Origin: Adlercreutzia hattorii
Lineage (GTDB): Bacteria; Actinomycetota; Coriobacteriia; Coriobacteriales; Eggerthellaceae
Direction of reading: 5' to 3'
Assembly (NCBI RefSeq): GCF_011405655.1
Contig: NZ_AP022829.1
Location: 1,411,001-1,475,000 of the forward strand
DNA: 64,000 nucleotides
Notes under the pieces: generated by a model
Database searches by the model: none
Told to the model about the DNA's origin: nothing
What the model saw: only the letters and a program-made list of their open reading frames with translations
Shown: one piece after another, positions 24,289 to 33,505 of the stretch
Layout: every line of letters starts with the position of its first letter
Position numbering within the stretch: the first letter of the stretch is position 1
Translations under genes and position numbers: made by a program

Positions 24289-25917
24289 CTACTTCTCGTC
24301 GCGCTCGTAGAGGGTGTCGCCCTCCTTGATGGTGGCGAGCACGCAAATGTCGCGGATCTCGCGCGGATCGACGGCCAAGGGATTGCGGTCGAGCACCACG
24401 AGATCGGCCAGCTTTCCCGCCTCCAGGGTACCCTTGTCGGCCTCCTCGCCGTACTGGTAGGCGCCGTTGTAGGTGATGGCGCGCATGGCCTCGTACGGCG
24501 TCACCTTCTGGTCCTCGTCCAGCTGGACGCCGGCCTTGGTGATGCGGTTCACGGCGCACCAGGCGGCCTCCAGCAGGTTCGGGCGCAGCACCGGGGTGTC
24601 GGTGTGCAGGGTGAAGGGCAGCCCGGCCCGCTCGGCATCGCCGCAGGCGCTCACGCGGCCGCCGCGCACGGGACCCAAGTTCCGCAGGTGCGCGTCGCCC
24701 CAGTACCACACGTGCGAGGAGAAGATCGAGGGGATCATGCCGATTGCCGCCATCTTCTCATACTGGTCGGTGCGTGCCGTCTGGGCGTGGATCATCACCG
24801 GGCGCAGGGCCATCTTCTCGGGGTTGTCCGATGCGTCCCGCGCCGCCTCGTACACGCGCAGAAGCTGGTCGGCCGCCGCGTCGCCGTTGCAGTGGCACAG
24901 AAGCTGGTGGTTGGAGTCGATGGCCATCTTCGCGAAGGCGATGGCGTCCTCGTCGGTCATGGTGCTGTAGGCCACCCAGTCCTTTTCTCCGTCGGGGCCT
25001 TCCACGTAGGGCTCGGTCATCCAGGCGGTCAGCCCCTGGGGCGAGCCGTCGAGGAACATCTTCAGGCCGCCGAAGCGGAAGTGCCCGGTGTAGCTCTGGC
25101 TGTCGAACTCGGCGTTGTCCGCGAGCGTGGCCATCACGTCGCTGCCCCACATGGGATAGCTCACGATGTCCATCTTCAGCAGGCCGGCGCGGGCGAGGCC
25201 CACCAGCACCTTGGCCATGTCGGGCGCGGTGGCGCCGTCCTGGCAGGTGGTCACGCCGTGCTCCAGGTAGATGCGCTGCATGTCGGGAACCATGGCCGCG
25301 AAGTCCAGGCCCAAGCGGGGAGTGGTCACGGCGTAGAAGGGGTTCATGGCCGCCGGCTCCTCGGCGTAGCCGTCCAAGTCGCCGGTGCCGTTCATACGTC
25401 CGTAGCGGCCGCCCTCGGGGTCGGGGGTGGTGGGCGTGATGCCGGCCAGCTTCAACAGGCAGTCGTTGGCCACGCCCATGTGGTTGGACACGTGCGTGAT
25501 GAGCACGGGGACGTCCTCGGACACGGCGTTCAGGATGGACTTGTCGGGGTGGCGCTGCTCGATGAGGTTGTTCTGGTCGTAGCCGTTGCCCATGATGACG
25601 CCGTCCGGGCCGATGTTGCGCTCGGCGGCGAACTTCTTCAGCGTCTCGGTGATCTCGGCGAAGGAGGTGCACTCGGACAGGTCGGCGTACAGGAGGTACT
25701 GCAGCGCGCCGGTGAAGTGGCTGTGCGGGTCGATGAGCCCGGGCAGCACGGCCGCGCCTCCCAGGTCGACCTCCTCGGCGCCCTCGGCGAGGCGGCGCGC
25801 CTCTTCCAAGGTGCCGACGTAGGCGATGCGGCCGTCGTCATCGACGAGGAGCGCGTCGGCGGTGTCGACGTCGTCAACCATGGTGACGAAGGTGGCATTG
25901 GAGAAAAGTCGTTTCAT
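24289..25917 (-). CDS. Amidohydrolase family 3 (YtcJ-like) metal-dependent hydrolase
   Basis: 542 residues from the ATG at 25917, which follows GAAAGGA; an upstream in-frame ATG at 25935 is less well placed. The N-terminal beta-sandwich leads to Leu-Ile-Asp-Pro-His-Ser-His, the first two metal ligands of the amidohydrolase TIM barrel. Later His residues (His-Cys-Asn-Gly-Asp-Ala, Ile-His-Ala-Gln-Thr) and an Asp in His-Thr-Asp-Thr-Pro-Val fit the family. It ends with the usual Gly-Thr-Leu-Glu-Ala-Gly-Lys-Leu-Ala-Asp-Leu-Val-Val-Leu-Asp repeat. The family cleaves amide or cyclic C-N bonds; the substrate is not predictable. It lies 25 bp behind an MFS carrier on the same strand, so the carrier probably imports or exports its substrate or product. 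Confidence 0.85.
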   Translation of the reverse strand: MKRLFSNATFVTMVDDVDTADALLVDDDGRIAYVGTLEEARRLAEGAEEVDLGGAAVLPGLIDPHSHFTGALQYLLYADLSECTSFAEITETLKKFAAERNIGPDGVIMGNGYDQNNLIEQRHPDKSILNAVSEDVPVLITHVSNHMGVANDCLLKLAGITPTTPDPEGGRYGRMNGTGDLDGYAEEPAAMNPFYAVTTPRLGLDFAAMVPDMQRIYLEHGVTTCQDGATAPDMAKVLVGLARAGLLKMDIVSYPMWGSDVMATLADNAEFDSQSYTGHFRFGGLKMFLDGSPQGLTAWMTEPYVEGPDGEKDWVAYSTMTDEDAIAFAKMAIDSNHQLLCHCNGDAAADQLLRVYEAARDASDNPEKMALRPVMIHAQTARTDQYEKMAAIGMIPSIFSSHVWYWGDAHLRNLGPVRGGRVSACGDAERAGLPFTLHTDTPVLRPNLLEAAWCAVNRITKAGVQLDEDQKVTPYEAMRAITYNGAYQYGEEADKGTLEAGKLADLVVLDRNPLAVDPREIRDICVLATIKEGDTLYERDEK

Positions 25918-25942
25918 GAATTTCCTTTCAAACACGCGCGAG

Positions 25943-27628
25943 TTACATCTCGCGGTCGACGACCGGCTCGAAGGGCATCTCGTCGGCCGTCTCGGCCACG
26001 ATGGTCTCCTCCTTGCCGTCCTCTTCCTTCTTGAAGATGGTGATCCAGCGGGTCGTGAACAGGCCGAGCAGGATCAGCACGCCGGACACCACGTACGAGG
26101 TGATGGTGGACTCGATGCGGGCGTCGGAGTTCAACTGCACGAGCTCGGTGCGCTGCTCGTCGGTCATGGGGATGTCGGCGATGGTCTGCTCGAACTGCTC
26201 GTCGCCCATGAGCGAGATGTTGCGCTCGGCCACGGCGGTGCGAACCTCGGGGGTGATGACGGGGCTGTCGGCCATGGCGTTGTCGATGTTGGCGGTGATG
26301 CCGAACAGCAGGACCGCGCCGATGGCGGCCACGCCGATGGCCTGGCCCACGTTGCGCATGGTGGTCTGGATGCCGCCGGACTGCGACGCGTCGCGCTCGT
26401 TTACGGCCAGGGCCACGATGTTGTTGGCCTGGGCGGAAACGATACCGGCGCCGGCGCCTGCCACGGCCAGGCCCACCCACATGAGCCCGTTGACCTCAGA
26501 GCCGTGCAGCGAGAAAGCCATGGGGATGAACGCGCTGGCCATCACGATGTAGCCGACCTGGATGACGCGGCGCGGGTTGGCGTTGGGCATAAACTTCGGG
26601 ATGCCCAGCGAGAAGATGAAGGTGGGGATGCCCACGGCCAGCGCCATGACGCCCATGAGCACCGGCGACCAGCCGGCCACGAGCTGCAGGTAGGGGGACA
26701 AAAGAATCGCCTGGACGCCCATGAAGAAGAAGGTGATGGCGCTTGCCACGAGGCCGGCGCGCACCTGCGGGGTCTTCAGGAACGACTGGGGCAGAAGGGC
26801 GATGCCGTTCTTCTGCTCGACGCGCTTCTCGACCGGCACCAAGATCACGAGCAGGATCAGGCCGAGGACGGCCATGGGCAGGGCCGGGGAGATGCCGAAG
26901 ATGGTGAAGGGGCACTCGGCGAAGGGCTCGATGAGGCCCCAGGCGGAGATGCGGGAGAGGCCCACGAGGAACAGGAACAGGCCCGTGGCGGCGATGCCGG
27001 TGCCCAGCCCGTCGAACTTCAGCTTCTCAGCGGGCTTCTCGATGGCCGGCAGCTTGAAGGACAGAAGCAGCACCAGGGCGAAGTACACGGCCAGGGCGCC
27101 GAAGGTGATGCGGAATCCGCCGAACTGCATAACGATGCCCAAGAACAGCGGCAAAAATGCCGACAGGCCCGAGGCCGCGCCGATGCAGCCGAAGGCCAGC
27201 ACGCGGTTCTTGCCATGGTAGATGAACGGAATGAGGCCGAGCACCGAGGGGATCATGAAGCTGGCGCCGAAGCCGACAAGGATGCGGCCGCCCCAGATGA
27301 AGATCGTCATGTTCGGCGACAGCGCCATGACCAGCTCGCCGGCGGCGCACAGAGCCGCGCCGAGGCGGAAGTTGGTGCGCCAGCCGATGATGGTGCCCAC
27401 GAGTCCTCCGGCCACCATGAAGGCGCCGGCCATGAGCGAGTACACCATGTTCGCCAGCTGAATGTCGGGAGTCGTCGCGCCGAGCACGTCGACCAGCTGC
27501 TGGTTGGCGAGGCCGAGCGCGCCATTGTCGCCCGACGTTCCCATCTGCGCCAGAATCAGCACGATAATGGGCAGCACGAGGAACTTCTCAACACCCCCCT
27601 CGGGATGCGTCGTTTTGCTCTTCGCCAT
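25943..27628 (-). CDS. MFS transporter, 14-TM type, in operon with amidohydrolase
   Basis: 561 residues; the ATG at 27628 follows a perfect AAAGGAGG. About 14 TM helices with Gly-Gly-Arg-Ile-Leu-Val-Gly-Phe-Gly-Ala after TM4 and a DHA2-like layout. A soluble segment of about 80 residues precedes the last helix, and a very acidic C-terminal tail follows it. It is clearly paralogous to the carrier at 20363-22018. The amidohydrolase gene begins 25 bp downstream, so uptake or export of an amide compound and its hydrolysis are probably coupled. The divergent gene at 27916 shares a 287-bp intergenic region holding an 18-bp palindrome. Confidence 0.82.
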   Translation of the reverse strand: MAKSKTTHPEGGVEKFLVLPIIVLILAQMGTSGDNGALGLANQQLVDVLGATTPDIQLANMVYSLMAGAFMVAGGLVGTIIGWRTNFRLGAALCAAGELVMALSPNMTIFIWGGRILVGFGASFMIPSVLGLIPFIYHGKNRVLAFGCIGAASGLSAFLPLFLGIVMQFGGFRITFGALAVYFALVLLLSFKLPAIEKPAEKLKFDGLGTGIAATGLFLFLVGLSRISAWGLIEPFAECPFTIFGISPALPMAVLGLILLVILVPVEKRVEQKNGIALLPQSFLKTPQVRAGLVASAITFFFMGVQAILLSPYLQLVAGWSPVLMGVMALAVGIPTFIFSLGIPKFMPNANPRRVIQVGYIVMASAFIPMAFSLHGSEVNGLMWVGLAVAGAGAGIVSAQANNIVALAVNERDASQSGGIQTTMRNVGQAIGVAAIGAVLLFGITANIDNAMADSPVITPEVRTAVAERNISLMGDEQFEQTIADIPMTDEQRTELVQLNSDARIESTITSYVVSGVLILLGLFTTRWITIFKKEEDGKEETIVAETADEMPFEPVVDREM

Positions 27629-27748
27629 TATGTCCTCCTTTAATCTTGGATGGAATGCCTATGCCGAAAAGGGTAGTCTCGCAAGCTCCCTCCGTAATTC
27701 GGCGGCGCTCATTGTAGGAAGACTGCTTCCTTTTCGATCGGGAAACGT

Positions 27749-27766
27749 TTTCCGTTGCAACGGAAA
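27749..27766. promoter_or_regulatory. 18-bp perfect palindromic operator candidate
   Basis: TTTCCGTTGCAACGGAAA reads identically on both strands. It lies between the divergent MFS/amidohydrolase operon and the 4-TM gene at 27916, at a distance from each that would suit control of both. A flanking GGAAAC...TGTTCC gives it further partial symmetry. Confidence 0.6.
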
Positions 27767-27915
27767 TGTTCCATTTGGGAAAAGGGAACACGGGTTCCTA
27801 TACTGCTTGTCGGTCAATTTCCGTGCGGCCCGCTGTCGCGGCAGCTCAAACCAGTGAAACGTTGCGAGCGGGCGCGCGGTCGCGAGTGAGCGCAACAAGA
27901 AGAAAGGAATGCTTC

Positions 27916-28476
27916 ATGGCAAAGACCTCCAAGATCGCAAAGGCTCCCAAGTCCTTCAAGTCCTACGCGCTGAACAAGTGCCTCATCGGCTACGGCGTGG
28001 TGAACGGCATCATCAACGCGGCCATCTTCGCCGGCATCAACGCCGGCGCTCCCGATGCGATGTTCGGCATGCACGACATCGTGCACGACCTCGCCTTCAC
28101 CGGCCTTCTCCTCGGTATGCTGCTGTTCGCCTGCGTCGTGCCGCTCACCCGCATGGATCTGCGCAAGGGCGTTTTCTCCCTGCCCGGTGCGGCGGGCGGT
28201 GCCTTTCCGCTCGTCTCCTCGTCCTACGCGGTCTCCATTCTCGGCGTGGGCGCGCTCGCCGCGGTGGTCATGACCGGTGCCGGCGCCCTTCTTTCCTTGG
28301 CATTGCCGGCCGCCGGCGCTACCGTGACCGGCATGATGTTCCTCAAGGGCCTGGTGTGCGCTTTGGGCGGCGCGGTCGCCGGCTGGTTCACCATCAGCTT
28401 CGTGGTGCGCGGCCAGCAGAAGGCCGACGAGGTGGCGGCCGCCATGGCCTCCAAGACTGCCGGGGCTGCGCTCTAG
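27916..28476 (+). CDS. Unknown 4-TM membrane protein, paralogue 1
   Basis: 186 residues from the ATG at 27916, which follows AGAAAGGAA. The N-terminus is basic, then there are four hydrophobic helices (about 30-50, 67-88, 108-140 and 145-165) and an Ala-rich tail. A charged loop, Val-Pro-Leu-Thr-Arg-Met-Asp-Leu-Arg-Lys-Gly-Val-Phe, is identical in the next gene. An Asn-Lys-Cys-x-x-Gly-Tyr-Gly-x-x-Asn-Gly-Ile-Ile-Asn-Ala block is shared too. I do not recognise the family. Tandem duplication next to a carrier/hydrolase operon suggests a transport-related or small-molecule role, but nothing in the sequence proves it. Confidence 0.6.
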   Translation: MAKTSKIAKAPKSFKSYALNKCLIGYGVVNGIINAAIFAGINAGAPDAMFGMHDIVHDLAFTGLLLGMLLFACVVPLTRMDLRKGVFSLPGAAGGAFPLVSSSYAVSILGVGALAAVVMTGAGALLSLALPAAGATVTGMMFLKGLVCALGGAVAGWFTISFVVRGQQKADEVAAAMASKTAGAAL

Positions 28477-28770
28477 GATAGCTTGCTCGGTCCTGCGCTT
28501 GCGCCCGTCGAGATCGGTCTTGCGAAAGGCCGTTCCCGGCGGGCGCGCTTTGTTTCGAGCGAGGCGCGGGGCTGCTTGTCGAAACAGGTCGGGAACGAAT
28601 CGGTGGCCCGCCGATGGCAAGGTTGCCCCTAAGGTTCCTCCGTGCCCACCCTTCCGTAACGGCACTCCGGGTTTTCGCCGATGGCATCAGGGCGACGCCC
28701 ATACTGAGAGGCGCCGGGCGACTTCGGCAAGTTGTGCCGGCAGACGAAGATCCCGATGAAAGGAATGCTC
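28477..28770. other. 294-bp gap between the tandem 4-TM genes
   Basis: No gene, strong terminator or clear promoter was recognised here. Composition is GC-rich. The downstream gene has its own GAAAGGA ribosome site, so it may also have its own promoter. Confidence 0.3.
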
Positions 28771-29307
28771 ATGGCAAAGTCAATGGCTGGCTCGGCGCCC
28801 GCGGCGCCGACGCGGTCCGCCAAGCCGTTCAATTCATACTTACTGAATAAGTGCATCGTCGGTTACGGCATCATCAACGGCATCATCAATGCGGTCATTT
28901 TCTATCTTATGCACCTGTCTGAGCCCGAGCTCCTCTTCAGCGAGGCCGACATCTTCCATGACTTCGCGCTTACGGGGGTTCTGCTCGGCATTCTGCTGTT
29001 CGTCATCGTGGTGCCGCTCACCCGCATGGATCTGCGCAAGGGCGTTTTCTCCGGGCCGAATGTCGCCAATCTCGGCGGCGCGGCGTCTCTCGTGCCAGCA
29101 AGCTACGCTCCGGCGCTGCTCGTGGCAACGGTTGCCGCCACTGTCTCGCTGATGGGCGTCGGTGCTTTCGCCTGCGTGCTTCTGCCGCTGCCGCTTACCG
29201 TGACGGGTCTTATGCTGCTCAAGGGCCTTGTGTGCGCTTGCGCCGGTGCCGTCGCCGGGTACATCACGATCTGCTACGTCGTGCGCTCTGGCAAAAGCGA
29301 GGCCTAG
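28771..29307 (+). CDS. Unknown 4-TM membrane protein, paralogue 2
   Basis: 178 residues from the ATG at 28771, preceded by GAAAGGA. The layout is as in the gene at 27916, with about half the residues the same by eye, including the shared charged loop after TM2 and the Asn-Lys-Cys block at the N-terminus. A histidine/acid pair in the TM1-TM2 loop (Asp-Ile-x-His-Asp) is conserved in both. Family and function are unknown. The two genes arose by tandem duplication and have diverged. A strong terminator follows. Confidence 0.6.
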   Translation: MAKSMAGSAPAAPTRSAKPFNSYLLNKCIVGYGIINGIINAVIFYLMHLSEPELLFSEADIFHDFALTGVLLGILLFVIVVPLTRMDLRKGVFSGPNVANLGGAASLVPASYAPALLVATVAATVSLMGVGAFACVLLPLPLTVTGLMLLKGLVCACAGAVAGYITICYVVRSGKSEA

Positions 29308-29384
29308 GGGGCCGGTCTGCAGAGCCGCGGTGCCCTGCTTGGGACGGGCGGGGTCGGCAGAGTGCGGCGAATCGACGCCATAGG

Positions 29385-29414
29385 GAGACGCAGGATGCCC
29401 TGCGTCTCTTTTTT
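29385..29414 (+). terminator. Intrinsic terminator after the tandem 4-TM genes
   Basis: GAGACGCAGG (29385-29394) pairs with CCTGCGTCTC (29399-29408) around a 4-nt loop and is followed by T6. Confidence 0.9.
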
Positions 29415-29571
29415 GTGTCATGGTCTCGGTGACGTGTAGCCACTGTGGGAGGGTTGTGGCATAATAGCGAACCGTGCGCTTCCGCGGCGGATTCCCGTGG
29501 CGGATCGCCGAGGAAGTGTTCGCGCGGGCGATAAGCCCGTACCGTGTCAGGAAACGATGGAGGAACTATTC

Positions 29572-30972
29572 GTGGAAACTAAGGTTGAGTCCCTGGAGGG
29601 CAACAAGGTCAAGGTCACCGTCACGGTGGACGCCGCCGATATCGACGGCCGCATCAAGAAAACCTACAAGGACTTCGCTCGCAAGTACAACTTCCCGGGA
29701 TTCCGCAAGGGCAAGGCCCCGCGCCCGGTTATCGACAACGCGCTGGGCGCCGAGGCGGTCGTCGGCACCGTCACCGAGGAGCTGCTGAACGGCACGTGGA
29801 CGGCCGCGATCGACGAGGCCAAGCTCGCCCCGGTGGGCGGCCCGGTCATGGAGACCAACGAGATCGTGAAGGCCGGCGAGCCCTACGAGTACTCCTTCAC
29901 CATCGAGCTGCGCCCCGAGGTGGAGCTTACCAGCTACGAGCCCGTGGCCATCGAGATGCCCTTCGCCGAGGCCACCGATGCCGAGATCGACGAGCAGGTC
30001 GAGGCCATGGCCGAGCACTACACCGACTACGAGGACGCTTCCGCCGCTACCAAGATGAAGCCGGAGAACTACGCCGACCTCACCATGAAGGCCACCGACG
30101 CCGACGGCAACGAGATCGCCGCGCTCGCGAGCGAGTCCCGTCTGTACGGCCCGGGCACCGGCATGTTCTCCGAGGCCTTCGACGAGGAGATCCTCGGCAT
30201 GAAGAAGGGCCAGACCAAAGAGTTCACGCTCGAGATTCCCGAGGACGAGACGGCCGTGCTTCTGGCCGGGCAGGCAGGCAAGCCTGTCACCTTCGAGGTC
30301 ACCTGCAACGTGGTGAAGAAGAAGGTCACGCCCGAGGTCACCGACGAGTGGGCCAAGGAGAAGATGGGCTTCGAGTCCGTCGAGGACATGCGCGAGCGCA
30401 TCAAGGAGTCGCTGAATGCGCAGAAGGGCTCGCTGATGCCGCGCATCAAGGAGAACAACATCATGGTCGAGCTGCGCGACCGCGTCGAGGGCGATGTGCC
30501 CGAGTCGCTCGTCGAGCAGGCCGAGACATCGCTGCTCCAGGACTTCTTCGGCCAGCTGCAGCAGGCCGGCATGACCTTCGACGCCTACCTGGCCAGCCGG
30601 AACATCACGCCCGACCAGTTCAAGGCCGACCTGAAGGCCCAGTCCGCCGACCAGGTGAAGGAAGAGCTGGCGCTCGAGGCGTGGGCGCGCCACAACAACA
30701 TGGAGATCACCGACGAGGACGTCACTGCCGAGTTCGCCAAGACCGGCGTTGAGGATCCCGCGGCGCTGGAGCAGGAGTGGCGCGACGCCGGCCGTCTGCA
30801 CCTCATCCGCACCGGTCTTTTGCGCCAGAAGGCCATCGAGGATCTCATGGAGAACGCGAATGTGACCGAGGTGGACTTCGCCGCCAAGGCCGCCGAGGAG
30901 AAGAAGGCCGCCAAGAAGCCGGCGAAGAAGAAGGCTGCCAAGAAGGACGAGGCTGAAGAGGCCGCCGAGTAG
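29572..30972 (+). CDS. tig: Trigger factor (ribosome-associated chaperone/prolyl isomerase)
   Basis: 466 residues from the GTG at 29572, chosen because GGAGGA (29559-29564) is ideally spaced and the family begins this close to the Glu-x-Lys-Val-Glu strand; an in-frame ATG lies at 29557. The N-terminal ribosome-binding domain holds the Gly-Phe-Arg-Lys-Gly-Lys-Ala-Pro loop (about residues 42-50). The FKBP-like PPIase domain is about 150-245 and the helical substrate-cradle about 250-430. The end is a Lys/Ala/Glu-rich tail typical of actinobacterial versions. It meets nascent chains at the ribosome exit. The order tig-clpP-clpX is the widely conserved one. Confidence 0.95.
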   Translation: METKVESLEGNKVKVTVTVDAADIDGRIKKTYKDFARKYNFPGFRKGKAPRPVIDNALGAEAVVGTVTEELLNGTWTAAIDEAKLAPVGGPVMETNEIVKAGEPYEYSFTIELRPEVELTSYEPVAIEMPFAEATDAEIDEQVEAMAEHYTDYEDASAATKMKPENYADLTMKATDADGNEIAALASESRLYGPGTGMFSEAFDEEILGMKKGQTKEFTLEIPEDETAVLLAGQAGKPVTFEVTCNVVKKKVTPEVTDEWAKEKMGFESVEDMRERIKESLNAQKGSLMPRIKENNIMVELRDRVEGDVPESLVEQAETSLLQDFFGQLQQAGMTFDAYLASRNITPDQFKADLKAQSADQVKEELALEAWARHNNMEITDEDVTAEFAKTGVEDPAALEQEWRDAGRLHLIRTGLLRQKAIEDLMENANVTEVDFAAKAAEEKKAAKKPAKKKAAKKDEAEEAAE

Positions 30973-30994
30973 CCTCGAACAAGATGCGCTTTCG

Positions 30995-31022
30995 GAAGGG
31001 CGGGCTTATCCCGCCCTTCTTG
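30995..31022 (+). terminator. Intrinsic terminator of tig
   Basis: GAAGGGCGGG (30995-31004) pairs with CCCGCCCTTC (31010-31019) across a 5-nt loop; a weak T-tract follows. Confidence 0.75.
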
Positions 31023-31062
31023 TTGGGGGTCTCCCAAAAGCGGGCTACGGGGTACAGCTCAG

Positions 31063-31153
31063 TCGCTCAGACAGTCCTCGCTCGGCAGAACAGGACATTT
31101 AGTCCTGTTCTGTTCGCTGCGGAACTCGCTTGGTGAGCAGCACCCCGTATCCC
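31063..31153. repeat. Intergenic repeat family 2, copy A
   Basis: This 90-bp segment shares most of its sequence with 41855-41945: TCGCTCAGACAGTCCTCGCTC, AACAGGACATTTAGTCCTGTT, TTCGCTGCGGAACTCGCT and ACCCCGT blocks. The core is an 11-bp hairpin (31086-31096 with 31102-31112, loop ATTTA). Compared with copy B, two base pairs in the stem differ on both sides while pairing is kept. A shorter echo (GAACACCCCGTGT) lies at about 31190-31202. The element sits between tig and clpP and is non-coding. Confidence 0.75.
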
Positions 31154-31336
31154 TTTAAGCTCTTACATTCTTCGAAGTGTTCCTAACCTGAACACCCCGT
31201 GTCTTCATCCTGTCTTCCATGCTCCCGTATGGGCGTTTTGCATTCGGGCTTGCATTGCGAACGGATGTATAGCAATATGATCTTGAACTATGTGAAGGCC
31301 GCTGCGAGCGGCCCTATTTACGAAAGCGAGGTATCT

Positions 31337-31990
31337 ATGGGCATCGAACGTATGCAGAGCGGCCTGGTCCGCCCGAGCAACGCCCTCATCCCCTACGTCA
31401 TCGAGCAGTCGCCGCGTGGCGAGCGCAGCTACGACATCTACAGCCGCCTGCTCAACGACCGCATCATCTTCCTCGGCGAGCAGATCGACGACCACGTGGC
31501 CAACTCGGTCGTGGCCCAGCTTCTGCACCTGGAGGCCACCGATCCGGACAAGGACATCTCCCTGTACATCAACTCGCCCGGCGGCTCGGTCACGGCCGGC
31601 CTCGGCATCTTGGACACCATGAACTTCATCAAGTGCGACGTGTCCACCATCTGCATCGGCGAGTGCGCCTCCATGGCCGCGGTGCTCCTCTCCTCGGGCA
31701 CCAAGGGCAAGCGCTTCGTGCTGCCGAACTCCATGGTGCTCATCCACCAGCCCTTGGGCGGCGCCCAGGGCCAGCAGACGGAAATCGCCATCGTGGCCGA
31801 CTTCATGCTGAAGACGCGCAAGCGCCTGAACAAGATCCTGGCCGAGAACACCGGCCAGTCCATCGAGAAGATCCAGCTCGATACCGAGCGTGACAACTAC
31901 ATGACCGCGGAGGAGGCCAAGGAATACGGCCTCGTCGACGAGATCATCTACCATCACGGCGCCATGCCCGGAGAGAAGAAGAGCGAATAA
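31337..31990 (+). CDS. clpP: ATP-dependent Clp protease proteolytic subunit
   Basis: 217 residues from the ATG at 31337, which follows AGCGAGG; upstream in-frame starts would add non-homologous residues. The Ser-His-Asp triad is visible: Ser112 (Cys-Ala-Ser-Met-Ala), His137 (Ile-His-Gln-Pro) and Asp186 (Glu-Arg-Asp-Asn-Tyr-Met). The oxyanion loop (Ser-Pro-Gly-Gly-Ser) is at 80-84. It forms a tetradecameric barrel that degrades proteins fed by ClpX, encoded 6 bp downstream. Only one clpP is present in the window. Confidence 0.96.
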   Translation: MGIERMQSGLVRPSNALIPYVIEQSPRGERSYDIYSRLLNDRIIFLGEQIDDHVANSVVAQLLHLEATDPDKDISLYINSPGGSVTAGLGILDTMNFIKCDVSTICIGECASMAAVLLSSGTKGKRFVLPNSMVLIHQPLGGAQGQQTEIAIVADFMLKTRKRLNKILAENTGQSIEKIQLDTERDNYMTAEEAKEYGLVDEIIYHHGAMPGEKKSE

Positions 31991-31996
31991 ATTCTC

Positions 31997-33394
31997 ATGA
32001 ACCACCGTCACGACAATTACGGCCCCACTGACACCAATTACTTCTGCGCCTTCTGCGGCAAGACCGGAGACCAGGTCAACGCCATGATCTCCGGCCCTAA
32101 CGGCATCTATATCTGCGACGAGTGCATCTCGGTGTGCGCCGACGCCATGATGCGGGACATGGGCTACGCCATGGCCCAGGAGGTGGAGATGCTGGAGGAC
32201 GACCCGCGCCGCATGGGCTGGATGAACCCGCCGGCTGCCCAGGTCGAGCGCCAGGCCAGTCCCGTGGTCGACAACGCTCCGTCGCCGGCCGAGGTGCTGG
32301 GGGACCTCCCAACGCCTCACGAGCTGTACGCGCGCCTCTCGGAGCACGTCGTCGGCCAGGAGGAGGCCAAGCGCGCCCTTTCCGTGGCCGTCTACAACCA
32401 CTACAAGCGCATCTCCATGGGCGCCGCCGCCCAGGAGGGCGACGTGGAGCTGGCCAAGAGCAACATCATGCTCATCGGCCCCACGGGCTCGGGCAAGACG
32501 CTTCTGGCCCAAACGCTCGCCCGCACGTTGAAGGTGCCCTTCGCCATCGCGGACGCCACCACGCTCACCGAGGCGGGATACGTGGGCGAGGATGTGGAGA
32601 ACATCCTGCTCAAGCTCATCACCGCGGCCGATTTCGAGGTGCCCCGGGCCGAGATCGGCATCATCTATATCGACGAGATCGACAAGATCGCCCGCAAGGC
32701 CGAGAACCTTTCCATCACCCGCGACGTGTCTGGCGAGGGCGTCCAGCAGGCGCTCCTCAAAATCGTCGAGGGCTGCGAGGCCTCCGTTCCGCCCCAGGGC
32801 GGCCGCAAGCACCCCCAGCAGGAGCTCATCCCCATCGACACGACGAACATCCTGTTCATCTTGGGCGGCGCCTTCGTGGGCCTGGCCGACATCGTGGCCC
32901 AGCGCGTGGGCACCACGTCCCTCGGCTTCGCCAGCGAGCTGCCCGCCTCCAAGAAGGAGTCCGAGGCCGAGCTTCTGAAGAAGGTGCTGCCGGAGGACTT
33001 GAACAAGTACGGCATGATCCCCGAGTTCGTGGGCCGCATTCCGGTTATCACCTCCTTGAACGAGCTGTCGGAGGAGGATCTCGTCCGCATCCTCGTGGAG
33101 CCGAAGAACGCGCTCGTCAAGCAGTACACCCGCATGTTCGAGTTCGAGGACTCGCGCCTCACCTTCGAGCCTGCAGCCCTTACCGCCATCGCTCACGAGG
33201 CGGTGGAGCACGGCACCGGCGCCCGCGGCCTGCGCTCCATCTGCGAGCGCGTGCTCATGGACGTCATGTACGATTTGCCGGAGCACAACGGAGCCACCAC
33301 GGTCACGGTGCGCGCGAGCGACATCGCTGGCGAGACGCGACCGGAGATCGTCGAGGTCGCCGACGCCACCGCTCAGGTGGCCCTTTCTGCCTAG
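31997..33394 (+). CDS. clpX: ATP-dependent Clp protease ATP-binding subunit ClpX
   Basis: 465 residues. An N-terminal zinc-binding domain has Cys17, Cys20, Cys40 and Cys43. A linker follows, then the AAA+ module with Walker A Gly-Pro-Thr-Gly-Ser-Gly-Lys-Thr near residue 158 and Walker B Ile-Tyr-Ile-Asp-Glu-Ile-Asp-Lys. The Gly-Arg-Ile-Pro sensor region and a C-terminal small domain complete it. It unfolds substrates and threads them into ClpP. It is cotranscribed with clpP (6-bp gap). The N-terminus carries a short His/Asn-rich extension. Confidence 0.96.
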   Translation: MNHRHDNYGPTDTNYFCAFCGKTGDQVNAMISGPNGIYICDECISVCADAMMRDMGYAMAQEVEMLEDDPRRMGWMNPPAAQVERQASPVVDNAPSPAEVLGDLPTPHELYARLSEHVVGQEEAKRALSVAVYNHYKRISMGAAAQEGDVELAKSNIMLIGPTGSGKTLLAQTLARTLKVPFAIADATTLTEAGYVGEDVENILLKLITAADFEVPRAEIGIIYIDEIDKIARKAENLSITRDVSGEGVQQALLKIVEGCEASVPPQGGRKHPQQELIPIDTTNILFILGGAFVGLADIVAQRVGTTSLGFASELPASKKESEAELLKKVLPEDLNKYGMIPEFVGRIPVITSLNELSEEDLVRILVEPKNALVKQYTRMFEFEDSRLTFEPAALTAIAHEAVEHGTGARGLRSICERVLMDVMYDLPEHNGATTVTVRASDIAGETRPEIVEVADATAQVALSA

Positions 33395-33434
33395 GGCAGC
33401 GGGCCTTCTGTGCGATAATCGCCCAAGGCAATCT

Positions 33435-33470
33435 GGCGGGCGGCCGCGTGCGTGCCGCCCGCCTTGTTTT
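33435..33470 (+). terminator. Intrinsic terminator of clpX
   Basis: GGCGGGCGGC (33435-33444) pairs with GCCGCCCGCC (33454-33463) and is followed by TTGTTTT. The valS start lies 36 bp downstream, so valS may depend on readthrough or a promoter within this segment. Confidence 0.75.
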
Positions 33471-33505
33471 ATACCGAGTATCCAGGGAAAGCGAGGGTCA
33501 AGGCA

